Notes: generated by a model from the sequence alone, not told the origin. A DNA stretch of 64,000 bases from Nocardia cyriacigeorgica (GCF_010868145.1 NZ_JAAGUY010000010.1:62001-126000), one strand, 5' to 3'; shown: positions 1-8,398, counted from the first letter of the stretch. A program made the numbers and translations.

Positions 1-1
1 G

Positions 2-376
2 CTGCTGCGCGTCGGCCGTGATGTCAGGGGTTACCGCGTGTACGGCGAGGACGACTACCGGGTAGTGCGCCAGATTCAGACCCTGCAGGACTGCGGATTC
101 GAGCTGGAGGAAATCCGCCCATTCGTCGAATGCCTACAGGCCGGGAACCCTTCGGGCGACTCGTGCTCGGCGTCGGCGGAGGTATACCACCGGAAGCTGG
201 CCGAGGTCGACGATCTCATCGGACAACTCGAGGGAGTGCGGAGCTGGATTCTCGACCGGCTCGCTCGGCCGGACCCACGGATCCACGCGAAACCTCCGGC
301 CTGCGAGTTCACCGCGCGCGGGTTCTCGGCGAACGGTATCGGAGCCGTTCGGCCAAGGATCTCGCCGTCGCAATGA
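2..376 (+). CDS. MerR-family transcriptional regulator, 5' end missing
   Basis: The frame is open from the first bases of the window, so the gene starts upstream; an internal GTG at 38 is not the true start. The visible N-terminus (LLRVGRDVRGYRVYGEDDY) is the second half of a MerR winged helix (normally ...GLLxPxRxxxGYRxYxxxDv), followed by the usual LQDCGFELEEI segment and a helix (about residues 45-80) that would form the antiparallel dimerisation coiled coil. The C-terminal tail of about 35 residues has no recognisable effector domain; there is a single Cys near the start of the coiled coil and one in the tail, so a SoxR-type cluster is unlikely. Family assignment is firm; the inducer is unknown. 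Confidence 0.8.
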   Translation: MLRVGRDVRGYRVYGEDDYRVVRQIQTLQDCGFELEEIRPFVECLQAGNPSGDSCSASAEVYHRKLAEVDDLIGQLEGVRSWILDRLARPDPRIHAKPPACEFTARGFSANGIGAVRPRISPSQ

Positions 377-571
377 AACCTCCTGAGAACAGTGCCTGAC
401 CGGCCGCTGTCTCGCCCTTCTGGCGGTCGCGGCCGTGCATCGGTGAGGCAGACGGCGGTATCACGATTCAGCCACGCGGCTGATTCCGCTGTGAATGCTC
501 CAAGTCTGCTGTGTGGTGCGGCGTAATGTCGACCATCGATGCCCTCTAGTCGCTGACGCCTGGAGTGTCCG

Positions 572-1249
572 ATGACGAGAACTGCATGGTTGGTTGTCGC
601 GGTCGCCGCAGTGGCCCTGCCGCTGAACGCGTGCTCGGACCGGACAAGTGGTGAAGCCACGCCCAGCACACATACTGGCATCAATCGACCCGCTGTGACG
701 ATGACAGCGCCAATCGAAAGCTCGTCGGCTGCAACCAAGACCGTCGTACCTCCCGCAGGCACTTCGAGCGCGCAGTCACCACAGACCTCGCCCCAGCCTC
801 ATGCAACGACGGCGATGCCGCCGCCGAGTTCGCCGATGGCAGAGACGACCACCATCACCAGCCGCGCGCCGACGCAGAATCCTCGTTTCGGACAGGCATT
901 TACGTACGACGACGGCCTCTCGGTAACCATCGCGCCACCGACTCCGTACTCGCCAAGCGAATCCGCGTCCACCGATGATCCGGGTTACTACGTGGCATTC
1001 TCTGTCACTGTCGTCAACGGTTCACCGGACACCTACGACCCGGACTTCTTCTACGTGACCTGTCAGAGTGACAATCTCGAGGCGGAGCAGGTGTTCGATT
1101 CGGCCCAAGGGGTCGGCTCGCCGTCGACAACGGTGCTCCCTGGCAGGGAGGCTGCCTTCACGATCGTGTTCACAGTGAGCAACCCTGCCGACATCGTGCT
1201 GGAAGTGACACCGGGTTTCGACTACGAGCCCGCGATCTTCACGTCGTAG
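572..1249 (+). CDS. Secreted lipoprotein with a C-terminal DUF4352-like domain
   Basis: 225 aa. A hydrophobic signal peptide ends in the lipobox LNAC at about residues 18-21, predicting lipidation and surface anchoring. Residues 22-105 are a Thr/Ser/Pro-rich linker, then an Ig-like domain begins (FGQAFTYDDGLSVTIAPPT) and runs to the end, with the 'F-x-V-x-V-x-N' pattern of telokin-like DUF4352 lipoproteins. A GGAG lies 6 nt before the ATG. No enzyme motif is present. It stands alone between the MerR gene and a convergent lipoprotein gene. Function unknown. Confidence 0.75.
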   Translation: MTRTAWLVVAVAAVALPLNACSDRTSGEATPSTHTGINRPAVTMTAPIESSSAATKTVVPPAGTSSAQSPQTSPQPHATTAMPPPSSPMAETTTITSRAPTQNPRFGQAFTYDDGLSVTIAPPTPYSPSESASTDDPGYYVAFSVTVVNGSPDTYDPDFFYVTCQSDNLEAEQVFDSAQGVGSPSTTVLPGREAAFTIVFTVSNPADIVLEVTPGFDYEPAIFTS

Positions 1250-1345
1250 GCGTAGACCAGGGGGAGCAGACACCCGCGGCAGCCGCCCACTGCCTCGAAC
1301 TGGCCGTGGTCGTTTCATCGACCGACTGATGTGCGGCTCGGCGGC

Positions 1346-1954
1346 CTATGGCCGGATCGAGAAGAGGCTTGCGTCGTAGCAGTAGGTTTCGGAGGTTCGG
1401 GGCTTGTCGGCGAGTTCGGCCAGTCGCCGATCGGGGAGAGCGGACCAGTTGTTCTCGGTGACGACTTCGATATCGTCCGGCACACCGGAGACGTCGTTCT
1501 CGCCACTGTTCAGCACGACCAGCGGGATCCGCACGCCAGGATCGGAATGCACACGCCACAGCGTAGGCTCGTAGGCGCTCAATACGAGTACCTGTGGCCG
1601 GGTCGTGTTGTGCACGTAGACATCCGCCGCTCCCAGCGGGTGGTGGTCGATTGAATGGTCACTCCGGGTTTGGTAGACCTCGATATCGTGCACGTCGACC
1701 TCGGCCCCGGCGTCCGGGTTCCGTTTCTCGGTCACCTCGTAGCCACCGTCATAGTCGCAGTTGTGCACCACGACGGGATGGATACCCGGCCGGAGCGGCG
1801 GCTCGGGCCGCGGTTCCGGTAGACCGGATTCGGTCGTCGTCGGCGGCTGGTCGAGAGGCGTCGGATGGCCCTCCGTCGTTGTCGTACAGGCGGCGACAGC
1901 CGCGACGGCGCAGATTGCGACGCCCACCCGCCGAACCGGTTCGCGAATCGTCAT
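1346..1954 (-). CDS. Putative lipoprotein of unknown function
   Basis: 202 aa from the ATG at 1954, chosen because it places a basic start (MTIREPVRR) directly before a hydrophobic signal with the lipobox VAAC; the frame is open 23 codons further upstream but that part is not signal-like. After the lipobox comes a Thr/Pro linker (about residues 25-50) and a globular domain containing two Cys (CDYDGGYE and TYCYDAS) that could form a disulfide. No family was recognised. It follows the ESX-type operon in the same orientation after a gap of about 100 bp and may be cotranscribed with it. Confidence 0.65.
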   Translation of the reverse strand: MTIREPVRRVGVAICAVAAVAACTTTTEGHPTPLDQPPTTTESGLPEPRPEPPLRPGIHPVVVHNCDYDGGYEVTEKRNPDAGAEVDVHDIEVYQTRSDHSIDHHPLGAADVYVHNTTRPQVLVLSAYEPTLWRVHSDPGVRIPLVVLNSGENDVSGVPDDIEVVTENNWSALPDRRLAELADKPRTSETYCYDASLFSIRP

Positions 1955-2051
1955 CACCCGAGCATGCGCGCCACTGGAACTGGACGGCAAGGGTAGGACT
2001 ATCCGGAACCGAATCCGCGACAAGCTGAACCCGCGCCGTCGCAGGGCGGAA

Positions 2052-2699
2052 TCAACTCCGTTGCTCGGCTACTGCTGCCGCGAAATCCGGATGGGCTCGA
2101 ATCGTGACCGTGTCAGGGTCGACGATCGGTCCGAACCGAATGAACTGGGCTGCAGCCTGGTACACGAGCATGGCGACGAACAGGCCGACCGGGAGCCAGC
2201 CGGGGAAGAAGGCGACGACCCATCCCGGGTGGATACGGTCGACGCCGAGCTGAAGTGCGATCAGCAGAGCAGGCAGGAGCGGGAGACCGATGATGATCAA
2301 AGCGCGGGCCAACCATCGCAACAGGGTCGTGCGCCGAACGCATCTCGCGCATACCGGCCACTCGCCGTGCAGATTACCGGCGACCGGCGGGATGTGGATG
2401 CCGAGTTTGAAGAAGTTGGCGCCGAATCCTCGCAGGGTGACACCCACGCTCTGTTGCTCGATCCCACGGGAGGTCCGCCGGAAGGTGACGGCTCTATTCC
2501 AGCGGTCGACGGCAGGCAGCCCGTGTTCGCTGCATACGTTCGGCAGCGGCTGTTCGAGCTCCAACGAGAATTGATCGCGCCATTCGCTGGAGTTCGACAT
2601 ACGCAGCATGTCGCCGACGGTTTCCATCCCATAGCGGGGTTGCGCGGGGACGGCGACCTCGGTTCGTTCGGCCGGATAGTTCGCCATCACACCAGCCAT
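2052..2699 (-). CDS. Hypothetical two-helix membrane protein of the ESX-type operon
   Basis: 215 aa. The N-terminal 125 residues are soluble and include a CxxC pair (PVCARCVRR, about residues 116-119); two membrane helices follow (LARALIIIGLPLLPALLIAL and a second around WVVAFFPGWLPVGLFVAMLVY), then a short cytoplasmic tail. The reading frame overlaps the upstream gene by 13 nt, indicating translational coupling. No domain was recognised. Last gene of a four-gene operon led by an EspC-like and a WXG protein, so it may anchor or process those products; this is inference from position only. Confidence 0.65.
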   Translation of the reverse strand: MAGVMANYPAERTEVAVPAQPRYGMETVGDMLRMSNSSEWRDQFSLELEQPLPNVCSEHGLPAVDRWNRAVTFRRTSRGIEQQSVGVTLRGFGANFFKLGIHIPPVAGNLHGEWPVCARCVRRTTLLRWLARALIIIGLPLLPALLIALQLGVDRIHPGWVVAFFPGWLPVGLFVAMLVYQAAAQFIRFGPIVDPDTVTIRAHPDFAAAVAEQRS

Positions 2700-3196
2700 C
2701 CGCGCTGCTGACGCTCCTGGAAATACAGGTCGTCCTCGTCGGGCTCATCCGGGGTGACAACTCGCTCCCGGTTGGGTTTGCGGGTACCCGGGTGAAGACG
2801 AACCTCCGCCCTATCGGCGGATGTCTGCGCTGCGGCCCGAGGATCAGGTGACTCAGGTTCTGTTGCGGTCGGGCGGGCGGCATCGGGCCGTTCGTCGCGG
2901 AGTCGATCTTGTTCCGCCAGGCCCTGCTCGGCCATCGCTTCCAGCTCGGATGACGACAGGGAGCTCAACTTGTTCATCGCTCGAGGGGGCAGCGCCCGGT
3001 CGAGTATGCCTGCGAATCCATCGGATGTGCCGAACTCACGCATGCTCACTCGCCCTGCGATGACGTCGTCCAGTTGTTTGCGGACCTCAGGGCTGGGTGC
3101 CGCGGATCGGAGAGCTTCGAGGGACTTGCGCAGCTGACGCGACGCACCGGGATCTCCGCCGGCGACGTCATAGGTAGGTTCGGGCCGTTCCTGCAT
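2687..3196 (-). CDS. Hypothetical charged protein of the ESX-type operon
   Basis: 169 aa, hydrophilic, with an N-terminal helical part (about residues 15-100, including SLSSSELEAMAEQGLAEQ) and a Pro/Glu/Arg-rich tail that is probably disordered. No signal peptide or membrane segment. Begins 4 nt after the WXG-type gene ends and overlaps the next gene by 13 nt. Genes of this kind commonly accompany ESX substrates in Nocardia and Rhodococcus, but no named family was recognised and no role can be given. Confidence 0.6.
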   Translation of the reverse strand: MQERPEPTYDVAGGDPGASRQLRKSLEALRSAAPSPEVRKQLDDVIAGRVSMREFGTSDGFAGILDRALPPRAMNKLSSLSSSELEAMAEQGLAEQDRLRDERPDAARPTATEPESPDPRAAAQTSADRAEVRLHPGTRKPNRERVVTPDEPDEDDLYFQERQQRGWLV

Positions 3197-3200
3197 CAGA

Positions 3201-3923
3201 TCAAGCTCCGGGGTGGTCGTAGGACGGTTCGGGCAGCGGCGGAAGGTCTTCCGGAGTCCGGCTGGACAAATGAAGTGCCGTGGCGCCGAGCCCGACGACC
3301 ACTTTGAATGCGGTCCCTGTCGCGTTCACCATCTGCTGGTACTTCGCGACGATCCGTACGGCGTCGACGGCCGCGGCGGCATAGGTCGCCGCCGCGGTAG
3401 GAGCGGTGATGATGGCCGATGATTGGATCGCTGCCGCTGCCATCTTTGCCAGCCACATGATGATCAAATCGGCGATGCCCTGGAGCAGGTCGCCGAGGAC
3501 TCTGCCGAGGTTGACCATCGCGTTGCTGATGTTGTTGAGGGTTCGCTCGATCTCTTCGAGCGAACGCACCTGGAACTCGACGGATCCGGCCAGCCCGTGG
3601 AAGTAGCTGCGTGCACTGTCTGCGGCGTTGCCTCGCCAGGTGTTCTCGAGAGTGTTCTGCCAGTCCGCCATGACCGTGTCATGGAACGAGGTATTGAACG
3701 CGGCCAGGTTTCCCGCGGCTCCGGAGGCCTTCTTCACCGCCTCCCAATCGCCGGCGACCTGCTGGGAAGCCCAGCCGAAGACGTCGACACCCAGCAGCGT
3801 TTTCGAGGCCTCGTTGAGGTAGTACGCGGGGGATACGAAATTGCCGCCGATGAAGTACGGGATCCATCCGGGCATCGGGTCCTCGGCCTGCGGTTCCTGC
3901 AGTGCTTCCCCGGGACGTGCCAT
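3201..3923 (-). CDS. WXG-type ESX (type VII) secretion-associated protein
   Basis: 240 aa. Residues about 55-135 form a helix-turn-helix hairpin with the WXG motif as W-R-G in LENTWRGNAADSARSYF, preceded by the long helix DWEAVKKASGAAGNLAAFN typical of large WXG proteins. A hydrophobic stretch (LADLIIMWLAKMAAAAIQS) and an Ala-rich segment follow, and the C-terminus is Pro-rich. The ATG at 3923 is preferred over a GTG 3 nt upstream because AAGGA then sits 5 nt away; it shares one base with the stop codon of the EspC-like gene (TGATG). The pair probably forms a helical heterodimer recognised by an ESX system. No EccC, EccB or EccD gene is in the window. Confidence 0.75.
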   Translation of the reverse strand: MARPGEALQEPQAEDPMPGWIPYFIGGNFVSPAYYLNEASKTLLGVDVFGWASQQVAGDWEAVKKASGAAGNLAAFNTSFHDTVMADWQNTLENTWRGNAADSARSYFHGLAGSVEFQVRSLEEIERTLNNISNAMVNLGRVLGDLLQGIADLIIMWLAKMAAAAIQSSAIITAPTAAATYAAAAVDAVRIVAKYQQMVNATGTAFKVVVGLGATALHLSSRTPEDLPPLPEPSYDHPGA

Positions 3924-4240
3924 CACTTTCCTTCGCCGTACGTGCTGTCGAGGCGCTTGGCCGTCGCCAGATCGGTGGTGCGATACATCTCCGCGCTCTT
4001 GGTGAGCTCCGTCGCGGAGGCCTCGCCGAGGGCGCGGAGCTTGTCGTAGTTGGCTTCCAGATTCTGTCTGACCTGTTCGGCGATGCCCGCCACGTGCGCG
4101 AATATCCGAGCGTCATCGCCAGTGAGGTTGAACCACTTCGTGACGTACTGCTCGGCACTGTCGGAATCCGAGGCCAGATCACGCATAACGGTCGCGAACC
4201 GGTCCAGGTCGTCGGGTTGCACCTGAAGGTCTTCGGTCAC
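3923..4240 (-). CDS. EspC-like ESX target protein (T7SS_ESX_EspC family)
   Basis: 105 aa from GTG 4240, chosen because GGGAG lies 5 nt upstream; a second GTG at 4246 has no spaced ribosome site. The protein is all-helical, starts with the family pattern 'V-x-P-D-x-L-x-x-F/A' (VQPDDLDRFATVM) and ends with DLATAKRLDSTY, both usual in actinobacterial EspC-like type VII targets. Length is normal for the family (about 100). First gene of the operon at 2052-4240; the upstream region holds a short inverted repeat (CGATGC at 4260-4265, GCATCG at 4271-4276) that could be an operator. Confidence 0.75.
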   Translation of the reverse strand: MTEDLQVQPDDLDRFATVMRDLASDSDSAEQYVTKWFNLTGDDARIFAHVAGIAEQVRQNLEANYDKLRALGEASATELTKSAEMYRTTDLATAKRLDSTYGEGK

Positions 4241-4374
4241 CAACACTCCCTATACATTTCGATGCGACATGCATCGCGCATATTGCGTCGACGGTAGACG
4301 ATTCGTCCACTTCTAGTAATTGGACGTCGACGGCCACCGATCGGTTCCATCGATTTTCACCGGCCTGCCGATAC

Positions 4375-4415
4375 GGCGAAGGGCCGATGCGCACGGTGCG
4401 CATCGGCCCTTCGCC
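4375..4415 (-). terminator. Perfect 20-bp hairpin, probable terminator of the fadE operon
   Basis: The arms 4375-4394 and 4396-4415 are exact reverse complements separated by one base, giving a very stable stem of G+C-rich sequence that begins GGCGAAGGGCC. It lies 23 nt beyond the stop codon of the fadE23-like gene, which reads leftward into it. No T-run follows on that strand, so it resembles the I-shaped tail-less terminators described in mycobacteria. It also separates this operon from the ESX-type operon further left. Confidence 0.7.
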
Positions 4416-4437
4416 GATCTACTGCCGAGCAGCGTTG

Positions 4438-5667
4438 CTACTTCAGTTCGGCACTGGTCTTCCCGAGCACTCGCCGAGCCACGATCAGCTGCTGGATCTG
4501 CTGGGTGCCTTCGAAGATGTCGAGAATCTTCGAGTCGCGGCCCCACTTCTCCAGCAGGGTGCGCTGCGAGTAGCCGATGGTTCCGGCGAGTTCGACGGCC
4601 TTAAGGGTGATGTCGGTGCCGGTGCGGCCGGCCTTGGCCTTGGACATGGAGGCTTCCAAGGAGTTCGGCTTCTTGTTGTCGGCCATCCAGGCGGCGCGCA
4701 GCGAGAGCAGGTAGGCCGCTTCGTAGTCGGCTTCCATGCGCAGGAATTCGGCCGCCGCGGCGGGCTGGTTGTTGGCCGGGATGTCATAGGACGGCTCGAT
4801 GCCCGCGTCCTTCAGGACGACGCGCAGCTCTTCGAGGGCGGCACGCGCCACACCGACGGCCATGGCGGCGACGAGGGGGCGGGTGTTGTCGAAGGTCTGC
4901 ATGACCCCGGCAAAGCCCTTCTCCACGTTGACTTCCGGGCTGCCAAGGATGTTGTCCTTCGGGATCCGGCAGTCCTGCAGCAGCAGCACGGCGGTGTCGG
5001 AGGCCTTGATGCCGAGCTTGTGCTCGAGCCGCGCCACCGACAGGCCCGGAGCGTCACGCGGGACGACGAACGACTTGATGGCCGCGCGGCCGAGGCTGCG
5101 GTCGACCGATGCCCACACCACGATGTGGGTGGAACGCTCACCGGCGGTGACGAAGATCTTCTCGCCGTTGAGGACCCACTCGTCGCCGTCGAGGACGGCG
5201 GTGGTGGTGACGGCCGCGGAGTCGGAGCCGAACGAGGGCTCGGTGATGGCCATGGAGGCCCACACCTTGCCGAAACGCTTGAGCTGCTCGTCGGTGGCGA
5301 CCGCGGCGATGGCGGCGTTGCCGAGACCCTGGTAGGGGATCGACAGCATCAGGCCGACATCGCCCCACGAGGTCTCGAGGGCGTTGAGCAGCGCGGACAT
5401 ATTGCCGCCGTTGGTGTTTCCGAGCAGTTCGGTGGCGTGTGAGTTGGTCTCGCTGTCGTCTTCACGGCCACCGGCGGCGCCGCCGATCTTCTGGGTGCCG
5501 GAGTCGGCGAGGCCCTCGACCATGGCGGCCATGGTGTCGAGCTCGACGGGGTATTCATGCTCGCCGAGGTCGTATTTGCGCGAGATCGGACGGAAGATCT
5601 GCGAGGCGACCTGATGCGCCTGGTTGGCGCTGGCCCGCAGCTTCCTGGGGAGTTCGAGATTGATCAT
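4438..5667 (-). CDS. fadE23: Acyl-CoA dehydrogenase, FadE23-like
   Basis: 409 aa, a full-length FAD-dependent acyl-CoA dehydrogenase. Visible are the middle-domain motif WASMAITEPSFGSD and the C-terminal catalytic-base region ILDIFEGTQQIQQLIVAR, where the Glu is the residue that abstracts the alpha proton in this family. It would oxidise acyl-CoA to the 2-enoyl-CoA and pass electrons to ETF. It follows the FadE24-like gene after 33 nt with AGGAG before the ATG. The pairing, the lengths and the proximity to hisN, prfB and smpB match Rv3139-Rv3140 of M. tuberculosis, and adjacent mycobacterial FadE pairs often assemble as alpha2beta2 heterotetramers. The family is certain; the FadE23 name rests on context. 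Confidence 0.85.
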   Translation of the reverse strand: MINLELPRKLRASANQAHQVASQIFRPISRKYDLGEHEYPVELDTMAAMVEGLADSGTQKIGGAAGGREDDSETNSHATELLGNTNGGNMSALLNALETSWGDVGLMLSIPYQGLGNAAIAAVATDEQLKRFGKVWASMAITEPSFGSDSAAVTTTAVLDGDEWVLNGEKIFVTAGERSTHIVVWASVDRSLGRAAIKSFVVPRDAPGLSVARLEHKLGIKASDTAVLLLQDCRIPKDNILGSPEVNVEKGFAGVMQTFDNTRPLVAAMAVGVARAALEELRVVLKDAGIEPSYDIPANNQPAAAAEFLRMEADYEAAYLLSLRAAWMADNKKPNSLEASMSKAKAGRTGTDITLKAVELAGTIGYSQRTLLEKWGRDSKILDIFEGTQQIQQLIVARRVLGKTSAELK

Positions 5668-5700
5668 GGTGGAAATCTCCTGAAGTAACGAACGGGCCGA

Positions 5701-7107
5701 TTAGACGAGCACGACACCTTCGGCGACGCCGATGCCGCGCAGATCGCGGTACCAGCGCTCGACCGGGTGTTCCTTGGTGAAGCCGTGACCGCCGAGCAGC
5801 TGCACACCGTCCAGGCCGATCTGCATGCCCTTGTCGGTGGCCAGCTTCTTGGCCAGTGCCGCTTCGCGGGCGAAGGACAGGCCCTGCTCGGCGCGGGAGG
5901 CGCCACGCAGCGTCACCAGACGCAACCCGTCGAGCTCGATGGCGATATTGGCGACCATGAACGCGACCGCCTGACGGTGCGAAATCGGCTCGCCGAACGC
6001 CTCACGCTCGTTGACGTAGGGGATCACGTAGTCGAGCACGGCCTGGCCGGTGCCGATGGCCAGCGACGCCCAGCCGAGGCGGGCCAGGCGCACGGCGTCG
6101 GCGTAATCCTCGGCGTGCTGCTTGCTGTCGCCGTCACCGAGTAGTGCGTCGGTGCCGACCGCGACGTTGTCGAGGATGATCCGGCCGAGGCCCGCGGCCC
6201 GCAGCCCCATGCTCGGGTCGGCCTCCACGACCAGACCCTGTGCGTCGGACTCGACGATGAACAGTGCGGGGCGCCCGTCGAGCTCGGCGGCGACGATGAA
6301 CAGTTCGGCGTCGGCGGCGGCCGGAACCAGACTCTTCACACCGGAGATCCGGTAGCCGCTGGGGGAGCGCACGGCCTTGGTCTGCAGGGCGAAGGGGTCG
6401 AACAGGGCGCGCGGCTCACTGATCACCACGGCGGCCTGCGGCACGTTCTCGCCGGTGAAGGCGGGTAGATACGTCTTCTGCTGCGCATCGGTACCCCACT
6501 GCGACAGCGCGACCGCGACACCACTGGGCGCGAGGATCGGCAGGGCCAGACCCATATCGCCGTGTGCGAGCGCCTCGGCGACCATCGAATTGGTGACCGC
6601 ACCGCGCTCGCTTGCGGCGCCTTCGAGCTCCTCGGGCACGTTGATCAGGGTGATGCCGAGTTCGGCGGCGCGACCGAGGAGATCCTTCGGCGCGGCGGCG
6701 GCCTCGTCGGCGTCGTGCGCGGCCGGGCGCAGGATCTCGGCGGCGAATTCGCGCACCGTCTCGACGATCATCTGCTGTTCGTCGGAGGGGGTGAGGTCGA
6801 AGTAGTCCTTGTTCTTCGCCTCGTTGGCGGCCAGGCGCTGCGGCTGACCGCCACCTGCGACCTTGCTGAACGCGCGGGTGGCCGCGCCGAGGGTGCGGAA
6901 ACCGGTCTTGGTGCCTTCGTAGGTGACCCGCTCGATCGGCTTGCGCAAGTTGTACTTCTCGGCGAGCTCGGACCCGGTGAGGGTTGTCATCACCCGCATC
7001 GCCGCGCCCATCCAATCCCGCTTGGGTTGGTTCAGGCCGACCGCGGATTCCTGGCTCCGGCCGGTGTCCGGACGTCGCTTCGTCGCGCTGTCTCGAGTGC
7101 TCATCAT
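5701..7107 (-). CDS. fadE24: Acyl-CoA dehydrogenase, FadE24-like
   Basis: 468 aa from the ATG at 7107 (a second ATG follows at 7104); ACAGGTG immediately precedes it, while the frame open upstream to 7224 runs through the operator region and is not protein-like. An N-terminal extension of about 90 residues (AVGLNQPKRDWMGAAMRV...) precedes the dehydrogenase fold, giving the longer length of FadE24 (about 450) compared with FadE23. The C-terminal LLGGHGFTKEHPVERWYRDL is family-typical; a Glu (VAEGVV) stands at about the position of the catalytic base but in an unusual context, so this subunit may be structural in a heterotetramer with the next gene. First gene of the two-gene operon. Confidence 0.83.
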   Translation of the reverse strand: MMSTRDSATKRRPDTGRSQESAVGLNQPKRDWMGAAMRVMTTLTGSELAEKYNLRKPIERVTYEGTKTGFRTLGAATRAFSKVAGGGQPQRLAANEAKNKDYFDLTPSDEQQMIVETVREFAAEILRPAAHDADEAAAAPKDLLGRAAELGITLINVPEELEGAASERGAVTNSMVAEALAHGDMGLALPILAPSGVAVALSQWGTDAQQKTYLPAFTGENVPQAAVVISEPRALFDPFALQTKAVRSPSGYRISGVKSLVPAAADAELFIVAAELDGRPALFIVESDAQGLVVEADPSMGLRAAGLGRIILDNVAVGTDALLGDGDSKQHAEDYADAVRLARLGWASLAIGTGQAVLDYVIPYVNEREAFGEPISHRQAVAFMVANIAIELDGLRLVTLRGASRAEQGLSFAREAALAKKLATDKGMQIGLDGVQLLGGHGFTKEHPVERWYRDLRGIGVAEGVVLV

Positions 7108-7151
7108 CACCTGTTTTCTCGGATGGGTGGGTGAGGTGGGTGGTCCCAGTA

Positions 7152-7190
7152 TCTTACTCTTGAGTAAGGCTATCTTACTCCAGAGTAAGA
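7152..7190. promoter_or_regulatory. Twin palindromic operators upstream of the fadE operon
   Basis: Two near-identical palindromes of the form TTACTCnnGAGTAA lie at 7154-7167 and 7175-7188; the second extends to a perfect 18-bp palindrome (TCTTACTC-CA-GAGTAAGA). Centres are 21 bp apart, two helical turns, so two repressor dimers could bind the same face. They sit 45-85 bp upstream of the FadE24-like start, where a promoter is expected. The size and symmetry fit a TetR-family lipid regulator, which is not encoded next door. Confidence 0.75.
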
Positions 7191-7249
7191 AAACCGTCGA
7201 GACGTGAATTCTGTTCGGAGTCACAGTTGCCTCGCGGTTGCGGGGCTCC

Positions 7250-7268
7250 CTTGGTAAGGCTTGCCTTA
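7250..7268. promoter_or_regulatory. Probable IdeR/DtxR iron box
   Basis: The 19 bases match 13 of 19 positions of the IdeR/DtxR consensus TTAGGTTAGGCTAACCTAA and contain the core palindrome TAAGGC-TT-GCCTTA (7255-7268). It lies about 90 bp before the iron-siderophore binding protein gene, which would be repressed by IdeR when iron is sufficient. Match was judged by eye. Confidence 0.6.
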
Positions 7269-7360
7269 TCTACCGTCCGACGCTCTAATGGGCATCGGCC
7301 CGGAACTGCGAGCGAGGGACGGCAGACATCGACACCTATCGGATTCCACCGAACACCGAT

Positions 7361-8359
7361 GTGAATCGTCGTCGATTCCTGACACTGGGAGGTATCGCCT
7401 GCTTGGGAGCCGCCCTCGCGGCCTGCGGATCGGGCTCGGACGACGAGCCGTCATCGGGCGATGGCTGGACGTTCACAGACGACCGCGGCTACACCGTAGG
7501 CCTCGGCGCTACGCCGGGCCGGGTCGTGGCCTTCACCGGTTCGGCCGGCGCGCTCGCCGACTACGGTGTGCGGGAGCCGCTGGTCGGCATCTTCGGTGAC
7601 GTCTCCACAGGCAAGGGGACGCCACGGGCGCTCGCCGGTGACCTGAACGTCGATGACCTCACCGTGGTAGGCGACGACTGGGGACAGTTCGATATCGAGA
7701 AGTACGCGCTGCTCGAACCCGATCTGCTGGTCACCGACACCTACGTCCCTGATCGGCTCTGGTACATCCCCGACGACAGCCGGCAGAAGATCGAATCGGC
7801 GAATCCGAACGTGATCGCCCTCGCGGTCGCCGATCGGGGGCTACCCACGATCATCGGCAGATACGAGGAGTTGGCCGCAGCGCTCGGTGCCGATCTGACA
7901 GCCGAACCGGTCGTCGTAGCCAAGGCACGTTTCGAGGCCGCCGCGCAGGCAGTGCGCGATGCGGTGGCCCGGCGGCCTGGTATCCGGGTCCTCGCGGCCT
8001 CGGCGGCGCCGGCCACCTTCTACGTGTCCGATCCGAGCACCTCGGCCGACCTGAGCTATTTCGCGGAACTCGGGGTCGAGCTCGTCGTCCCGGACGAGGT
8101 CGACAGCGGCGGCTATTTCCAGAGCCTGAGCTGGGAGAGCGCCGACCGGTATCGGGCCGACCTGATCCTGCTGGACAGCCGGTCCTCGGCCGGACAACCG
8201 GACGCCCTCGCTTCGAATGCGGTGTGGCGGTCGCTCCCGGCGGTGCGAGCGGGGCAGGTCACCCCGTGGAATCCGGTATTCCGCTTCTCCCATACGGGCG
8301 CGGCGCCGCTGCTCGAGGATCTGGCTGTCGCGCTGGATCGGGCCAACCGCCTCGGCTGA
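7361..8359 (+). CDS. Fe(III)-siderophore ABC transporter substrate-binding lipoprotein
   Basis: 332 aa from GTG 7361. The N-terminus NRRRFLTLGGIACLGAALAAC combines a twin-arginine-like start with a lipobox (LAAC, about residues 19-22), so it is probably exported folded and lipid-anchored. The rest has the two-lobed FecB/FepB fold: TPGRVVAF in strand one, YALLEPDLLVTDTY and a long linking helix near residues 165-185, and LPAVRAGQVTPWNP near the C-terminus. It would capture a ferric siderophore for an ABC importer, but no permease or ATPase gene is adjacent. An iron box precedes it. The closest subfamily and siderophore are unknown. Confidence 0.85.
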   Translation: MNRRRFLTLGGIACLGAALAACGSGSDDEPSSGDGWTFTDDRGYTVGLGATPGRVVAFTGSAGALADYGVREPLVGIFGDVSTGKGTPRALAGDLNVDDLTVVGDDWGQFDIEKYALLEPDLLVTDTYVPDRLWYIPDDSRQKIESANPNVIALAVADRGLPTIIGRYEELAAALGADLTAEPVVVAKARFEAAAQAVRDAVARRPGIRVLAASAAPATFYVSDPSTSADLSYFAELGVELVVPDEVDSGGYFQSLSWESADRYRADLILLDSRSSAGQPDALASNAVWRSLPAVRAGQVTPWNPVFRFSHTGAAPLLEDLAVALDRANRLG

Positions 8360-8398
8360 GCACAGGCCCGAGGCGGTCGGCGCAACGTGTCCGGATAT

